Of a DNA stretch of 64,000 nucleotides, positions 12,901 to 26,600 are shown piece by piece. Every line of letters starts with the position of its first letter. The stretch's first letter is position 1. The notes under the pieces are model-generated. The model was not told the DNA's origin and searched no databases. It was given only the letters and a program-made list of their open reading frames with translations. The DNA comes from Acridotheres tristis. Its lineage: Eukaryota; Chordata; Aves; Passeriformes; Sturnidae. Both the position numbers and the translations under genes were made by a program. The stretch spans positions 30,131,529 through 30,195,528 of the forward strand of contig CM072894.1 of NCBI GenBank assembly GCA_037013685.1, given 5' to 3'.

Positions 12901-15240
12901 CACGTGCCTGTCCTTTAGCTGATTAGTGCTTCAACAAGAACATAACAAGATATTCACTGTTTCCAAATGTTTGCACATCAAAGACAACTTTAAGCAGCTT
13001 TGTCAAATGAATTTGATTTGTTAAACCCTCAAAACTGCAGAAGGATGGAGCTGGAGGAGTCTGTTGATTCCTTCCATCTTGAACAATTAGAATATACAAG
13101 TGGTCCAGACTATGCATCTTTGTCCACAAAATACTTGTGGTTTATGTATGCCAAAACTTTGCCATTCTAACTTCCCTAAATAATTGCTTTCAGAAATATA
13201 AAAATATTTTACTTAATTTACAAAAATGCTAAACTTTGCAGTAATTATAAAGGGCATTACATCAACCTGCACAGCCGTGGCTTCTTGCCACCCAGATCAC
13301 AACTATGTGAAATACCACACACTTTCGAAAGTACTTAAAATAGTTCTTCTACTCTGCTACTTAAATAGCTAGATTTACCTTTAATAAAAAGAATTATTGG
13401 TGCTCATTTGAAAAAAGGACCTAGATTTCTTCTGCCAGGTAGAGTTCAGAATAAGTTTTTTGAAATGAGAATATAGCTGTGATAAAATAGGAAATCAGAA
13501 TCAGAGCGAAAGTTAGAGCAGAAGATTATTTTTTAAAATGAATGCCAAATGTCATTTTCATTTATTAAATTGAATTCTATAAACTTCTATAAATTCCATG
13601 ACACAGAAGACTAAGTTAAGCAATTACTCTTGAAAATATTATCCATTCCTCTGCAGCATTAACAAAAAAAAAAATTCATAAAATACATACAGCAGATAGT
13701 CTAAATATTCATGATAATGAAATGCTGACATTTATCGAGTGGGTTAAATAACAATATTGGGTTAAAATTACACTTATAACAGCCACAACAGCAGGGAGGT
13801 GAAGAGGCAGGGAGCTCTGCAGGCATCTCTCTGGGGAATTAGCAGCCTCCCCTCCACAGCCAGCAAAGTTCACTGTACTCCTGTGAAATCGAGGGCAGTA
13901 GGCAAGGTAAAAGAAGAGAGGCATAGTGAAGCCTTTCCTATCTATATGCCCTACTCAGACTGCATATGTAGATATTCATGAATGTAAAAATCAGTTTAAC
14001 ATACCTTTTACATTATTTATTTTAGTCTTATAGAGTTGAAGTAAATCTATTGGAACAGCAGCAGGCTCCTGCCATCATTTGGTCTAAGCCAGCTGGATAT
14101 GAACACTGTTTTGAAAAGACCTATGCAAACAGTCAAGAAAAACTTAGAACAGCAGGCAACAAAATCAAAGGAACAGGCCAAACTGAGATGAGAAAACAGG
14201 TATAAATGTCAAAACAAAACAGCATCTTCATTAACAGCCACTCAACCATCATCTCACAACCAACTAAAAGTCCAACAGGTCCTCATGGATCCTCCTTGCT
14301 ATGAAAAGTAGGAAAATTTTATACTCAAAACAACCAAGAGTAAGAAAATTCAGATCTACATTTCTGCCTAAATGTAAGAGAATATAGTATAAGAGAAGGT
14401 TGTACAAATTAATACTGCCAGAAGTCTGACATATAAACTTCTCCTCATAAGGATCCCCAAACAGTGCTGTGCTATCCAAGCAGCCATATGGCCACTGAAC
14501 CTGATGGCAGACATGAGCTGACTAAATGTACACCCTGGGCACTCTGCAGGAAACACAGGGCTTACATTAAAAGGTCAGCAGTGATAATTCTCTGTAAATG
14601 TCTTTTGCTCAAACAGGAATTCTTAACTAATCCATGTTTCACGACCACCTCCTTCTCCTACAACTCTCACCCCAATTTTAGGGTGAAATGAAGACCTTGT
14701 CATAGAGCAGTTTGGTTGGTATGGACCTCTGAAATTTGCTCAGGCACTTGGTAGAGATGAGAAGCCAACACAGGCACTGTAGCCACAGGAGAACCAGAAA
14801 CCACAAACCAAACCCAGCTCATGTATGTGGTGTCTGCAAGTCCAAAGACACACCATGGCCAGCTCCTCCTCTATGTCAAAGGACCTCAGTTAATTAATCT
14901 AAGCCTCTTAATAACCAATGTCACCTGCACGGGATTTACCTACTTTTGCTGAAAGTACCATTTGAAACTTTTAAAGAATACACACATTCCTTTAAATTTT
15001 TCCTCTCTTCATCATTTGTATTCTGCTGCATCACCTCAAAGGCCAGGTGCTGATGGCTTTCTCTAAGGCAGTAATTCAAACCAACTGCAGGGGAGTGAAT
15101 GGGTGTCCTGCCTCTCTCCACAGCGAGAGCAAGACATGACCTCCACCAATCTCTGATTTACACTGAACTGACATGTGCTCAACCAGTTCAGCATTAAATC
15201 TCCCATATACTCCAATGGTTGCTGCTCCTTCAGGACTTCA
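9907..15240. other. AT-rich non-coding DNA
   Basis: No gene, RNA gene or named repeat was seen. Frames are all under 80 codons. Stretches such as 10200-10330 and 12700-12860 contain homeodomain-like TAATTA and E-box words, but nothing that distinguishes them from background by eye. Confidence 0.7.
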
Positions 15241-15287
15241 CTGTCTGATTAGAGAAGTTATAAATGCAAACTTGGCTTTCTGATTAA

Positions 15288-15294
15288 TGAGTCA
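15288..15294 (+). promoter_or_regulatory. AP-1 motif TGAGTCA
   Basis: An exact 7-bp match to the Fos/Jun (TRE) consensus, set in TTAATGAGTCATGA. It lies 25 bases from the DR1 match. Single 7-mers occur often by chance, so only the clustering raises interest. Confidence 0.3.
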
Positions 15295-15318
15295 TGAACA
15301 TCACAAGAAGGCAGCAAG

Positions 15319-15331
15319 TGACCTTTGACGT
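15319..15331 (-). promoter_or_regulatory. DR1-like nuclear receptor site
   Basis: On the minus strand the bases read ACGTCAAAGGTCA, which matches the DR1 consensus AGGTCAAAGGTCA (HNF4, COUP-TF, RXR heterodimers) at 12 of 13 positions. The overlapping TGACGT on the plus strand is also a CRE half-site. Binding is inferred, not shown. Confidence 0.35.
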
Positions 15332-15543
15332 TCATTTTTTTGCAGCCTTCCTGTAATCAGCATCACAAATACTTTGGCAGAGTTTGTTTATTGACTCTGC
15401 ACTGGAGCAAAATCAATTTTCTATGCTGTTTTCTCCCAATTTTAGTTCTTCTACACAAAATAAAATAGTGTTATAGATGTCTAGAGTTAATAGCTGTGTG
15501 CTCCGATTCAAACTAGGTATGGCTATATTTAACCCAGGTTAGT

Positions 15544-15559
15544 TCATCTGATCAGATGA
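15544..15559. promoter_or_regulatory. 16-bp palindrome with paired E-boxes
   Basis: TCATCTGATCAGATGA is a perfect palindrome. It holds two E-boxes, CATCTG and CAGATG, in mirrored orientation two bases apart. CAGATG-type E-boxes are bound by proneural bHLH factors. About one perfect 16-bp palindrome is expected by chance in a window of this size. Confidence 0.3.
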
Positions 15560-15600
15560 GAGCAATGATTGCATGAAAAAAAATATTTAAGGAATACTGT

Positions 15601-18600
15601 TAAAATACTGGGAGAAACCCATCAGAACTCAGAAATGACAACTCAAAAAGACAATTTAAAAGTTCTTTATAAAGTAATTTCATGTATTAGTTTACCAGGT
15701 ATTGCTTTAAAAACAAAACAAATATAAGAAAGAAATAAAAATGATGATGCAAAACCCATTAAAAGCACCACATCTCTGCTTATCATCCTTCCCAGACTGT
15801 ACTGTGGCTAGCCAAGGAAGGAAGTCCTCAAAGGAAGAACCTCTTCAGGGTGCTAAACACATACTGCTAAAATTATTATGCTTAGGTTCCATACCACCTT
15901 TTGGAATAGCACCAAAGCACAGAACAACTCCAGGTCTCTACATCTAAGGCTGAGCTGGGGATTTCATTATTGGGGATTTTGCACAGTCAGGCACAAGCCC
16001 TGTAATGCTGTTACTTTACCAACTGTCCATCAGCCACAGTGAGTAAACTGGTAGGGTCAAAGGCAAAAAAAGATTTTTTTTTGAGACTAGATACAGGTAA
16101 CTCATTCTGTCAGCTGAGATTAAATCTTGGCGCTGGAGCAGGATGTGCAGAGGAAAAGAGCAGCACTTACCAGCAGTTTTTTAAAAACAAGTCAAGTAGA
16201 TCTGAAGGAAACCCCAAGAAGTTTTATTTTAACTAGTCTCTTAAGAGTTTTTGCAGGCTCATTCTGGTGATCATGGGACTGTGAAGTATTTACAACAGCC
16301 AGGTAGCTCCATATCCAAACAATGCTCATGGGCAAATCAGTTGTGCAGACAGAACAAGAATTTAAATATTTCAGAGGCAGGAGTCAGCCATGTAGTAGAC
16401 TTTTTCACAGTTCATTAGAAGATTTAGAAGTGAAAGTCTATTAGCATTCTTCTGCACACAAAAGGCTGATTGAGGAGAGACTAGATGAATTAATAATCAA
16501 ATATAGTGATGCATATTAACTACAGAAAAACCTGCTCTAGAAGGTACAGACGTGGTTGCTGAAGTATGGTTAAAATAAAACCAAGTACTAGTTGTCCTTA
16601 GGAAAGAGAACAAACACCCTTGAAAAATGTTATTTTTACGTTGATCCAGAGCATGTGGTCTTTACTGATTTATTTTGTATTAAGACAAGATAATATCTGG
16701 GGGCCTGTTTCCATCACTAACAAATATATGAATGAACTGGCTTTTTGCCTCAACTGGTATTTCCTGAATGAATAAGAATGTTAGCTCTAAGCAAGAGACA
16801 TTGCAGCAGCACACTGCACCAGACTCTGTGTTCTCTTCTGCGCCAGCACAGAAAATCAGTTTCCTCGTTTTGCCACGCTGTTGCTTTTCCTAGGGATCTG
16901 TTGTGCCTGTAAAACCCTGGAAATGGTAAGAATATTGTGTGCTGAATAGAACCATTTGTGACTACCATGATGAGAGGAAGATATGACAGGAGGATGAAGC
17001 ATTTTTCAGCTCTCACGGAGCCCCTTCCCAGCCCTGCTCCTGGCTGTCCAGATCTCCTGTGGTGGAACAGGTCATGCAGCCACTGCCAAGCAGGAAATCT
17101 CTTAATGGCAGGGACAGCTCCCACAAGAGGAGGGTCATCATTAAATGCATCAGAAGGGCTGGCACCCTCCACCAGACCTGCAGAGTGAATTGCTCTCTCC
17201 AGCTCAGTGTTTGATGAAGCTCGGTGGTGCAGGGATGAGGAGCCTGCACTCACTCAGTCAATGCTGCCCACACTGCACAGGCTCTTGGAGTAAAATATAA
17301 TTTCCATCACCACTGATCTTAAGATGAGTTCTCTCTCTACTGCACCTGTAAAAGTCATGGCTTAAAACACGGGTGCTTCCAGCAGCCATCCTAAGGAGAG
17401 GTGCTGCTTCTCCCAGCTGGGATTCAGGAGCAGCTCAGCATGGCACTGTTGTTAACAGCATTCCAGAAAAGCAGTCCAGCCCTGTATCATCACGAGATTC
17501 ATAAACACGGGTACAATTTGGCTCTTATGCATGCTCCTGTGTCATTCAGAGCTCTGGTGGGGGAATACTTGCACAGAAAGGCTTTGCCCATTCCACAGGA
17601 CTCATCTTCACAGGAGGATTGGGGCCAGGAAGGACAAGGGCTACAAGAGCAATGCAGGCAGAGCACTGTCGTGATGAGTGTCAGTGCTTGAGCAATACAG
17701 CAAAACTGCAAACCTCCAACCAGGCCAATGGGGGAAAAGGAGGAAGGATCAGAAAAGAAAAGGTGTGCCACAAAGTCACAATTACTGTATCTCCTGAGGA
17801 GAAAATGGTGAAATTATGTCAATTTTCAGGAACACAGTTTAAAACAGTTATTTAAAATATGAAATACTGAAGAGCAAGCAAACTGTTTGAAAATCTAATA
17901 TCAACTTCACAATTACCAAATGGGAGAGGTTTTCAGTTACTTTGTGCACTGAATACAAACCAAAGTTTAGAGATTAAATGTCAACAAATGAAGGCAAAGC
18001 AGGAATCTATAGTGCCATATCACCTCACTCCCAAATCACTAACAAGCTACTATCTATCTTGTCTGTGCTTCTCTTATTGACAATCTCCATTTGTTTCATC
18101 AAGAAAAGGGACAATCCATTCTGGACTCAGCATACATCATCCTAAGCAGTAATAAATACTTTGCAATAAATGGCAGCCAAGTGAGAAGCAGAGTGTGCTC
18201 TGCTTTGCCACAAAAGTACACAGCAGGAAAGTATGAAGTGCATTATTTCCTACCCTTTGCATATTCACATCTCTCAAACATTCACAATGAACCTACTCTC
18301 TCTGAAGAGCAGGAGGAACTTCTCCTTTTTGATCCCTCAGAAAAGAGAACCAAGTCTGAAATTGTTCTTTCTCAGCCAACATCAACACACCCAGTGGCTC
18401 ATGTCAGCTGTGGGGGCAGAACCTTCCTTCTCTGCACTTTTGGGTGAAATCAGCACCCTCCAGGACAGGGAGCTCTCCTGGCCACTGTGGCTAGCAACAA
18501 GGGCATATTTAATGGGATATGCCTTTTGGGAAGAACAGGCTTTCAAGCAGACAGCAGCATACAGATGTAAGAGCTGTATTTGAAGAGATTCTCAAGAGCT

Positions 18601-19510
18601 AAATTGTATGGAGAAGAAATACAGTACTTATGTGAGGTTCCTTACAGGGGAACAACAGACATTGCTCTTTACAAGCATTACATTTTAAGGAGTGAAGAGA
18701 CAAATTTTTTAATTATTCATTTTGTATCTTCTTTTAGAAAAGCCTTGTGACTGAGATATCTGCCCTCAACAGACAGAAGGTCACAAAGTAAACAATCTCT
18801 AAAAACCTTACACAACTCTTCAAGCTTAGCTCCCTTTTCATCTGTGAGATGCAACACAAGAAGCACATAAAGCACAGGAGCAGAAAGGTTTTCTCAGCAA
18901 GAACTTGCAAGGTACCTGCACACAGATCATTTGCAGGTGAAACAAAACAGTGAAAGGATTTCTGTCTCTTGACCACTGTCACTGCAGTAGGTGTGATCCC
19001 TAAATAGAAGAAATTAGATGTTAAGAGTCAAAAGAAAAAGCTGGATGGTGTGGTCACAGTGATACATATAAAGTAACGATTACATTTTGAAGCCAAATGT
19101 CCCTGAAGTGCAAAGATGTTTTTGTTGCTTTACAATACCAGCAGGCTCACACACACAGAGCTGCCACAATCTACCTTCTGCCTGGATTCAAAATTATTTC
19201 TAGGTAACAGAAAGCCCCAAACCCCTTTTTTTTTTTTTCTTTTTAATTTACATGAAAGCCAAAGTTTCTTAATGCATTCGTGCAACAGGATGCTTCTCTG
19301 GCAAACATCAAGGCTAAAGCCAAAACAAAAATATCACAAAGTACACAAGATCCCAGGTGCAGGTCACCACTGAAGATGGATAATAGACTTGATGGACCAT
19401 TAGTGTGTCCCACTGTGCCTGTACAGAGCCAGCACGGAAGAAGGAGGCAGTGAAAGAAACAGACTGCAGATTAGAAAGGAGGAAAATTATGTAGGGAAGT
19501 CAGCTAAAAA
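15601..19510. other. Non-coding DNA with a GC-richer patch
   Basis: The stretch 16750-17700 is GC-richer, with frames of up to 167 codons open on both strands. None has recognisable domains or good splice boundaries. A 118-codon plus frame at 18091-18447 also matches nothing known. A T-rich run is at about 19225-19245. Confidence 0.6.
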
Positions 19511-19780
19511 AAGAAGCTTCTTACTGCGTCTCCCACTAATATTTTATCACAGCGCTATGGCCCAAAAGAAATAGTTATGCCTTGCCAGGTTAAATACTTT
19601 GCAAACAAATATATTGCAGACTGGGCTGAGGAGATGTAAAATCAATGCTATAAACATGTGTCACTGCTAATATTGGCTCATATTTCTACTGTTTACAGCA
19701 TTTAACCTGTACCTCAGAGAATCCAATAATTATTACATCAATAATGAACACTAATGTCATTGTGGCAACTGCAGCTGGGG
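19511..19780. promoter_or_regulatory. Possible conserved non-coding element
   Basis: This interval has mixed, non-repetitive composition with words such as TTTGCAAAC and AATTATT, and lacks the CTG/CAG-rich texture of the GC patches. The call is an impression from sequence texture and cannot be tested without alignment to other birds. Confidence 0.15.
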
Positions 19781-20589
19781 AAATTTTGTAGGTTTGTCAT
19801 GACAAAGTCTAAAAGCCATAACACTTGAAAGCAGACCTGGACAGTTTGGCCAAAATTCTGCCCTGCCTACCTGCACATTTAACAAATATAAATTTTGTGC
19901 TGCATTTATCGCTGTAAATACAACTGCAGGGCTGCTGACTTTAAAAAGCAATGACAGAACAGGATGCCAGAAAGTTGACTAACAGTGAAGTCCTGATAAA
20001 AGAATTAGTTATAACAGAATAATCAGATACAATCAGAGGGGAATAAGTTCACTGGTAAATCTGAGAAAACATTCTCACAAATGCAATTCAGCATTAACTT
20101 CCTAATGCACGACTCTGAACTGTCTAATATAACTGCAGTAAAATTAGTGAAAATAATAAAATGACAAATCCTGTGTGTTTACCAGAAAATGTATAAAGCA
20201 AGCAGATAAAAGTGCCTCTACCCTGTAATATTTCAAGATTGCTCCAGTGTGTACCAGACACTCGCAACAGTTTACATCCATGGAAAAGGGATAGACTGTT
20301 GATAAGCACAAAATCAGAATGATATGAGCCTGGGCTTAGTCCTTAATGCTAAACTCTGTGTAAATGTGAAAGCTGGGCTCTGGAGATAGCAGCCAAATGT
20401 CATATTTGAACAAGTGATATTGGGAAAAGCTAACTGGAGGTCCCAGAAATAGAACTAGAGGGAGGAAGCAAAACCACGGGGGCAGTTAGTTCCCAGATAG
20501 GATCTATCATTCACTCGGAGCAAGATGGAGGGACACTGATTAAAGACATCTCTATGTTGCTCAGCTGCAGAGAGAAAACCTCCTTTAAT

Positions 20590-20650
20590 GGAATCATAAA
20601 AGTTCGAGACACTACAGGGATATCTAGGTCACCCAGGCCATTCTCCATCT
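20590..20650 (-). mobile_element. Possible degraded CR1 3' end
   Basis: The plus strand reads AATCATAAAAGTTCGAGACA, then GGGATATCTAGGTCACCCAG. The order and spacing (AATCATA..., a GGGA-type step, AGGTCA-C, a CC-rich step) resemble the complement of a CR1 LINE 3' end, but with many mismatches. It is much weaker than the copy near 55.0 kb and may be coincidence. Confidence 0.22.
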
Positions 20651-23600
20651 CTCCTGGAACTGAACCACACCATGTGACACGTGCCTTTGATTAGCTTTAA
20701 ATGGCAGAAGGAGGCTGGGAACATGCAAAAAGAGCATAAGCATTCATTCCACTGGCTTACACTGAGTTGTTAAGGATGGCCAGTATTTTGGTATTCTTCA
20801 AGGGACATGGGAGCTCAAACCACTGCACTCAAACTGTTCAACATTTATATATTTTTTTCTACATTAATCGACACCTTATTTTCTGACATGCATTTCAATT
20901 TATATTTTAATACTCAACACAGGACATTATTAGGTTGCAGATTGACCCTTTTCTAGGTAGTCCCACTGGTTTGTTTGTCTATTTAAAGTGATGTATAGGC
21001 ACTTATATACCTCCCAGTTTTAAAAATAGAACTGCCTAAAACAAATAAAAATATCAATGGCATACCTAGTTAAATTCCTACTGGGAGCTCTGATATGTTT
21101 TCATCGTTGTTGCTACTATGTTTACATGCAAATACACACTTCTCAGTTTTCTCACTGTCACCAAGTTTCACCATTGCTCCATCAGTGCCTCGTTTCTGAT
21201 GCAATTTATTCATACAGCTATTTTCAACCACTTTAGTCTCATCTTTCTTCCTTTATTAAATGTCTGCTTCCTTATGAGCAATGTTTGATTTTCAGGACTA
21301 GTGACAAATGTACTACTAATTCATACATATGCACACCAACCATTCCTCTGCCCTGTGCAGTTAAAGCAGACACATAGATTAGAATTTACTTGATTTGATA
21401 TTTTTCTGTTCTACCCTTTCCTTTTCAAATCAAACGTGATGATCACTCTTCCCTAAAACATTTAAATGCTGTTGAGTGATGTTTGCTGTTCCTTGCTAGA
21501 GGTCAGTTTAGAAACAAAAGGGTTTAGTAAATGGCAGACATGGAGAAGCACTGCTGCAGTCAGAGCACAGAAATGGCACAACACAGACTCAGAACTGAGA
21601 TGAGTGAACTAAATTTAGAAAGACAGAAAGAAAAGTAAAAATAGAATGAAGTTCACAAGATCAGAGCTAGCTGTATTTTTAGGTCCAGGGAAGGCAACAC
21701 TAAAAAAATAGGAGAGTAACATCTTGGTTCAGGAAGCAATGCATGCTAAAACCTAAAATCCAGCGTCTCTTAGGGCAATCTGTGCCCTGCCCATTGCCAG
21801 CAGGGCAGAGCCCTGAGCCCTTGGCAACAGCACAGACAAGCACATCCAGGTTTGTCTTTCTCCCCCAGCCCTGTGCACACACAGCACAAGCCCTGCAGAG
21901 CTGCAGGAGAGCCCAGGAGCACTGCAGAGGTGCTCAGCAGGTCTGGCATCTCTTGAAGAGAGAACTTAAAAAGAAGCAAAAATATCTGAAGAGCCAAAGA
22001 AAAACATCCAGCAACAGTCGGCACAGCTGCTGCAGAATAAATGAGGTCTCGATTATTATTTTTAGCAGAAGTCACACACTCCAAGTCCTGGTCCAAAATA
22101 AAAGATTTCCCATTATCTCCTACAGCAGTGGGAAGTTATTTCCTACATAGCAACCCATCCCGGAGAGCTGCAGTACATCCACAACTGAATATAGACTCTC
22201 ATTTATTCCATACTTCCCAGTCATGATCATTTACAGAGCTTGAATATCAGAGATTCAGCATTCCTGGGCAACAGATGCAGGAACTTCCACAGAACTTCAG
22301 TCCTGGGAAAGCACTGATTGTATCTAATATTAATGAGTGGGAAGCAATGATAAAATTACAAAACAGTTCTTGTGGGACCACCAGCAACTTCTGGTATATG
22401 GAGAACACTACATAAAAGCTGCTGCTTCACAGAGTCTGGTACTTAATTTAGAGAGAGCTATCTGAAAAATAAGATCATGCTAGAGTAAAATACTTTATTC
22501 AAAGAAGTGAAGCCTTTCATATGAAAAACACACCAATGGATTTTAAGTCATAAGCTTTCCTCCCTTTCTTTCATAACTTTCTAAACACAATCCCTATACA
22601 GGATAATCCATTCAGGGTCACTCCTTTAGAAAACTGCTATAACAGCTTATATTTCATTGCTTTACTGAGCACTTTAATATCTATTTCAGCCCAAGGCACA
22701 GGACAATTTTGCTATCCTGAACAGCTGAGCAGAAAGCACGTGATATGATTTAGGAAATCCCCAGAATGTCAAGACTGGGCTTTGTAAATCCCTCATTGCT
22801 ATGTCTGCTTCCCACTCCACCTGTTTCATTTGACTCCTTTAAATATTTGTAATAGAAATGGAACTGCAGTCATCGTGAGTTGATTTAAAGGACAAAATCT
22901 TTATTAGCGGTTCTAAATTCCACCTCACTAGGTACCCTTAAATATACAGTTATAAATCTGCAACCATTTCTTCAGTAACATGTGCAAATGTCTCAAGTTT
23001 CTTTTCCCATTTGCTTAAACTATCATCAAACATTATGGAGACAAAAACCTTGAAACCACAACCCACAGAAGAGTAAGAGCCCAGATGAAAACCAGCAGAG
23101 AAATGGAGAGAGGCAGGAAATTTGTCCACGTTAGACCACCAAGCCTTCAGGATGCACAGTCAGCTGGCAATGACACAAAATCACATCACACCATGGTGAC
23201 AAGTGCAAACAACAAAAAAAGAAAGTGCTGCAGTTGTGTTTTTCTGCACAAGGCTGCAACCAAGACATAACCACGGTACCATGTCTTAAAACCAAAATAA
23301 TTAAAAATTACTGTATTCCAAAGCAAAACATGGATGACCCCAAAGTTAATAAATGAGACCTGTTGTTTTAGGATGCACAGATTTAGAGGAGTGGGTATAG
23401 CTACAATAATCATGATGATCTTTGACAGCAATGAATTTGATTCAGAAAATATTACTCCTCTCTTATGTGTTCCCAGTGCTGTACCTAAGTTTGCATTGCT
23501 GCAGACATCTGTAATAACAGCAAGGCTTTACTTCAAACAATATCAGGAAAAGGATTTAGTTCAAAATCATTGCAAATTTTTTGAACTGCTTTTTATGAAG

Positions 23601-26600
23601 GTACGTTTCATCTCAAGTTTTACTGTAAATTCCAACTCCTTTATTTAGTATTACATCAAAAAATAAATAGGACAGACTTACTGGTTTTCACACTTTTAAG
23701 CAGTTTAGAGAATTCCAACCTTATAATTTAAGGTTAAAGTCTTCTTGAGAAAAAGCTCATCCCTGGAAAGGTGAAACAATTTGCCAAAGTGGCAGCACAC
23801 TTTAGTGGTGGTTCCATTCTCACGTTACTCCCCACGTTCCTCACCACAGATTCAGGAGGCAAATATGATTTAAATTGTAGTTTTAAATCACCACAGGTTT
23901 TAGGATTAGATTTGTCTAACTACAGCTATGCAGCCCAGAATGTGCAGAGGAAGTCCCCATGGTGGGGATTAATTTTGCCTTCCCTCTTCTGAATCCCATA
24001 GCTCCCTTTGGGTAATTTAAAAGAAAAGTACTCATGTCCCACTTTAATTCTTTCTTTTTCACTGCCACATCATTTGAAAACTTTTCAATTATAGTTCTAA
24101 CTTCAGTTGACTAATTTGTCCTTTAGGTTAATGAAGGAAAATCAACAATGTGCCCCCCGCAGTAATACTGGAGAAGAAAAACAAATTCTCCCTTGACCTT
24201 TTCCACTACCTGAGCCAAATCAAGGTGCTCACCCTCACCACATCTCATCAACTTCTATGAGCACATCTCACCCTGCCTGGGCACCTGATTTTAAACAAAA
24301 GATTTAACCAAGTTATTGAAGTTCTGTTTTCTTTACAGTGTTTCCCCAAAGAGCAAAATTATATTTTAAAGTGAATCTTTAAAATCCAACAGACTAGATT
24401 CCTTTGGGAAATAATTGTATCAACAGGAAGCAATAAAAGAGCAGCCTTTACTACTTCAGTAAAAAATTACTTTTTGTTTTGTTTTGTTGTTTCTCAGATG
24501 CTTATTTTCTTCTTAAGAAATATTTTCATTATTCACATCCATCAGTCCATTGTTTTTATCCTACAGTTAGATAAACTTCTCTTGTGCTGGATAGTGTTGG
24601 TGGAATTATATATGACAGTACTGATACAGCTATTCACTTGCATGTTCAAGCCTGCATCAGTAATGAATATTTCTCAAGCTGCTTTGAAGCTTTGGCTATG
24701 AAAATAGAATGAAAATGTGGTTTCTGTCACAGTAATACAGCCAGATTTCTTAATGAGACAATATTTTTTTATTTTGTCTCAGACAAAATTTTAGAAATAA
24801 TACAAAAACATGATTAATACAAATTAGGCCTTGCTGTATTACATTATAGATTAAGTTTATGCAGATGTGTCCTTTCCCCTCATCATTCACACAAACTTTC
24901 TTCAGATACCATCTTCTTGTTAGTCTGGGTACAAATTTTGAAGGCAACACAACTGAAAAAGCAGTGTGAATGATGCCCTGGTTTGATGACATGGATTTTT
25001 CCTCTCCATCTCTACAACAAACACTCGAAGCCTCTTAGTCTCACAAGAGTTTGCACTGTTCAAAAACGACAACTTTGCACTTTCATTTCACAATTATCCA
25101 GGTGAGGCTGGTGAGTCCCACCTCAGTCACTGGCATAGGACTGTCTTGCCAACCACCTCAGCTGAGTTCCAGGGAAGGACTGGCAGACCCAGCTTCCCTG
25201 CTCAAGGAACAAAGAGGTCATTTGAGTTCTGATTAATTTTGTGGGTACCGCTGCTTTTCAGGCTGACACAGTACCTGTCCGTTCACTTTTAAAATTCTGC
25301 AACATCCCTTTCTGCTGTTTCCAACACGTAAGTCAGAGAATTAATAAATCCCTTTGTCATGGCTTTGTGCTGTTTGCTTGGCAGGGAAGGTGGGAAGATG
25401 GAAGACCAGGTGGGCAATGACAAGGACATGAGCAGAGCAGCACAAAAAGGAAGCTCAAGGTACAGAGCTCACTTAGCCTGTCTTGGGACTGATTGTGATG
25501 TGTTTGAAACTGCCTAAAATGATTCCTTTTCCAAAGGGAAGATGTTTGGTTTGGTTTGTTTCCAGCACTCCCACATTCTTTGTTTTCCTTTCATCAATTT
25601 ACTAAACTTGGATTCTATTCTCTTCCTTAATTTGCCATTATGTGCATTTCCTGTAACTTGTGGCTTTTCTTTAGTTCCATGAACCATTGAGCCCCATTTC
25701 AACTAGAAGTCAGAAAGAACTTGATTGGGTTATCTGCCCAAATTGCAATAAGAAGTTGGCTTGAATTGTTGTTATTTACATTCCTCCTCAGAAAATTTAC
25801 AGGAAAAAAAATCGCTTGAAATTGAAGTAAAATTATTTTCTAAAACTATGTCAAATTTCTGATAGGATAGGTAAAGGATGAATGCCTCTATTTAAAGGCT
25901 CGTCTATTAAAAAAAAAATGGAACAAGAAATAGAGAAATAAAGAATAAAATTTCTTCCATTAGCTTCTTAGAAATCAAATCAGAGCGTGTTGATTCACAC
26001 AGTTTCCAGATGAGGAATCATGACTATGTGGTCACTTGCTGGTATTTTGTCTCTGTAGTAATAATAATGAGAAGAAGCATTATCACGCCTCGTATTCAAT
26101 CAGACCACTTGAATTACAGCCCCAGATTACAGCCACTAACTGCTGGTGTTTGAGGTTATATGGATGCCATCAGTACAGCTATCAGGATAAATTACTGTGA
26201 CCTTCACCTCCCTGCCTCCAAACAAGACCAGCACACTTTAAGGCAGATGCTACAGTGGTAAAAGTCCAGTTTACTACATGGCATTGAAAGACTGACAAAA
26301 ATACCAAACCCTAAAATAACAGCAAAAGAACAACAAACAAATCCATAGCATCCTACAATTTCACCTAATTAAGAGAATTTCTCATAATTTTTTAGCTCTT
26401 GCTGTTTTCATTCACCTATTATCTCATCTTACACATAAACTCTAAGATATTTAACAGCATATGGTTTTGTGATGTGTACAGACTGTGGCTAGAATAGCAA
26501 GGTCATAACTGGCCTGCAGGTAGCCCTGTAATACCAACATTAATAAAATCTAGGCAGGAAAAAAATAACCTAAGCAATTACGGGAACAAGCTCATCAAAG

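Larger units (their letters stand above)
15241..15600. promoter_or_regulatory. Candidate enhancer-like interval
   Basis: Within 360 bases there are a consensus AP-1 site (15288-15294), a near-perfect DR1 nuclear-receptor site (15319-15331), and a 16-bp palindrome with two E-boxes (15544-15559). There is no reading frame of note. The call rests on motif density alone, and conservation is the test that would decide it. Confidence 0.3.

Noticed and set aside
16171..16201. Minus-strand donor CTG|GTAAGTG with a pyrimidine-rich acceptor 31 bases upstream
   Set aside because: Only one frame is open over 31 bases, and no neighbouring exon supports it.
16750..17253. 167-codon minus frame
   Set aside because: Plus and minus frames are open together, composition is GC-rich, and there are no family features or convincing splice sites.
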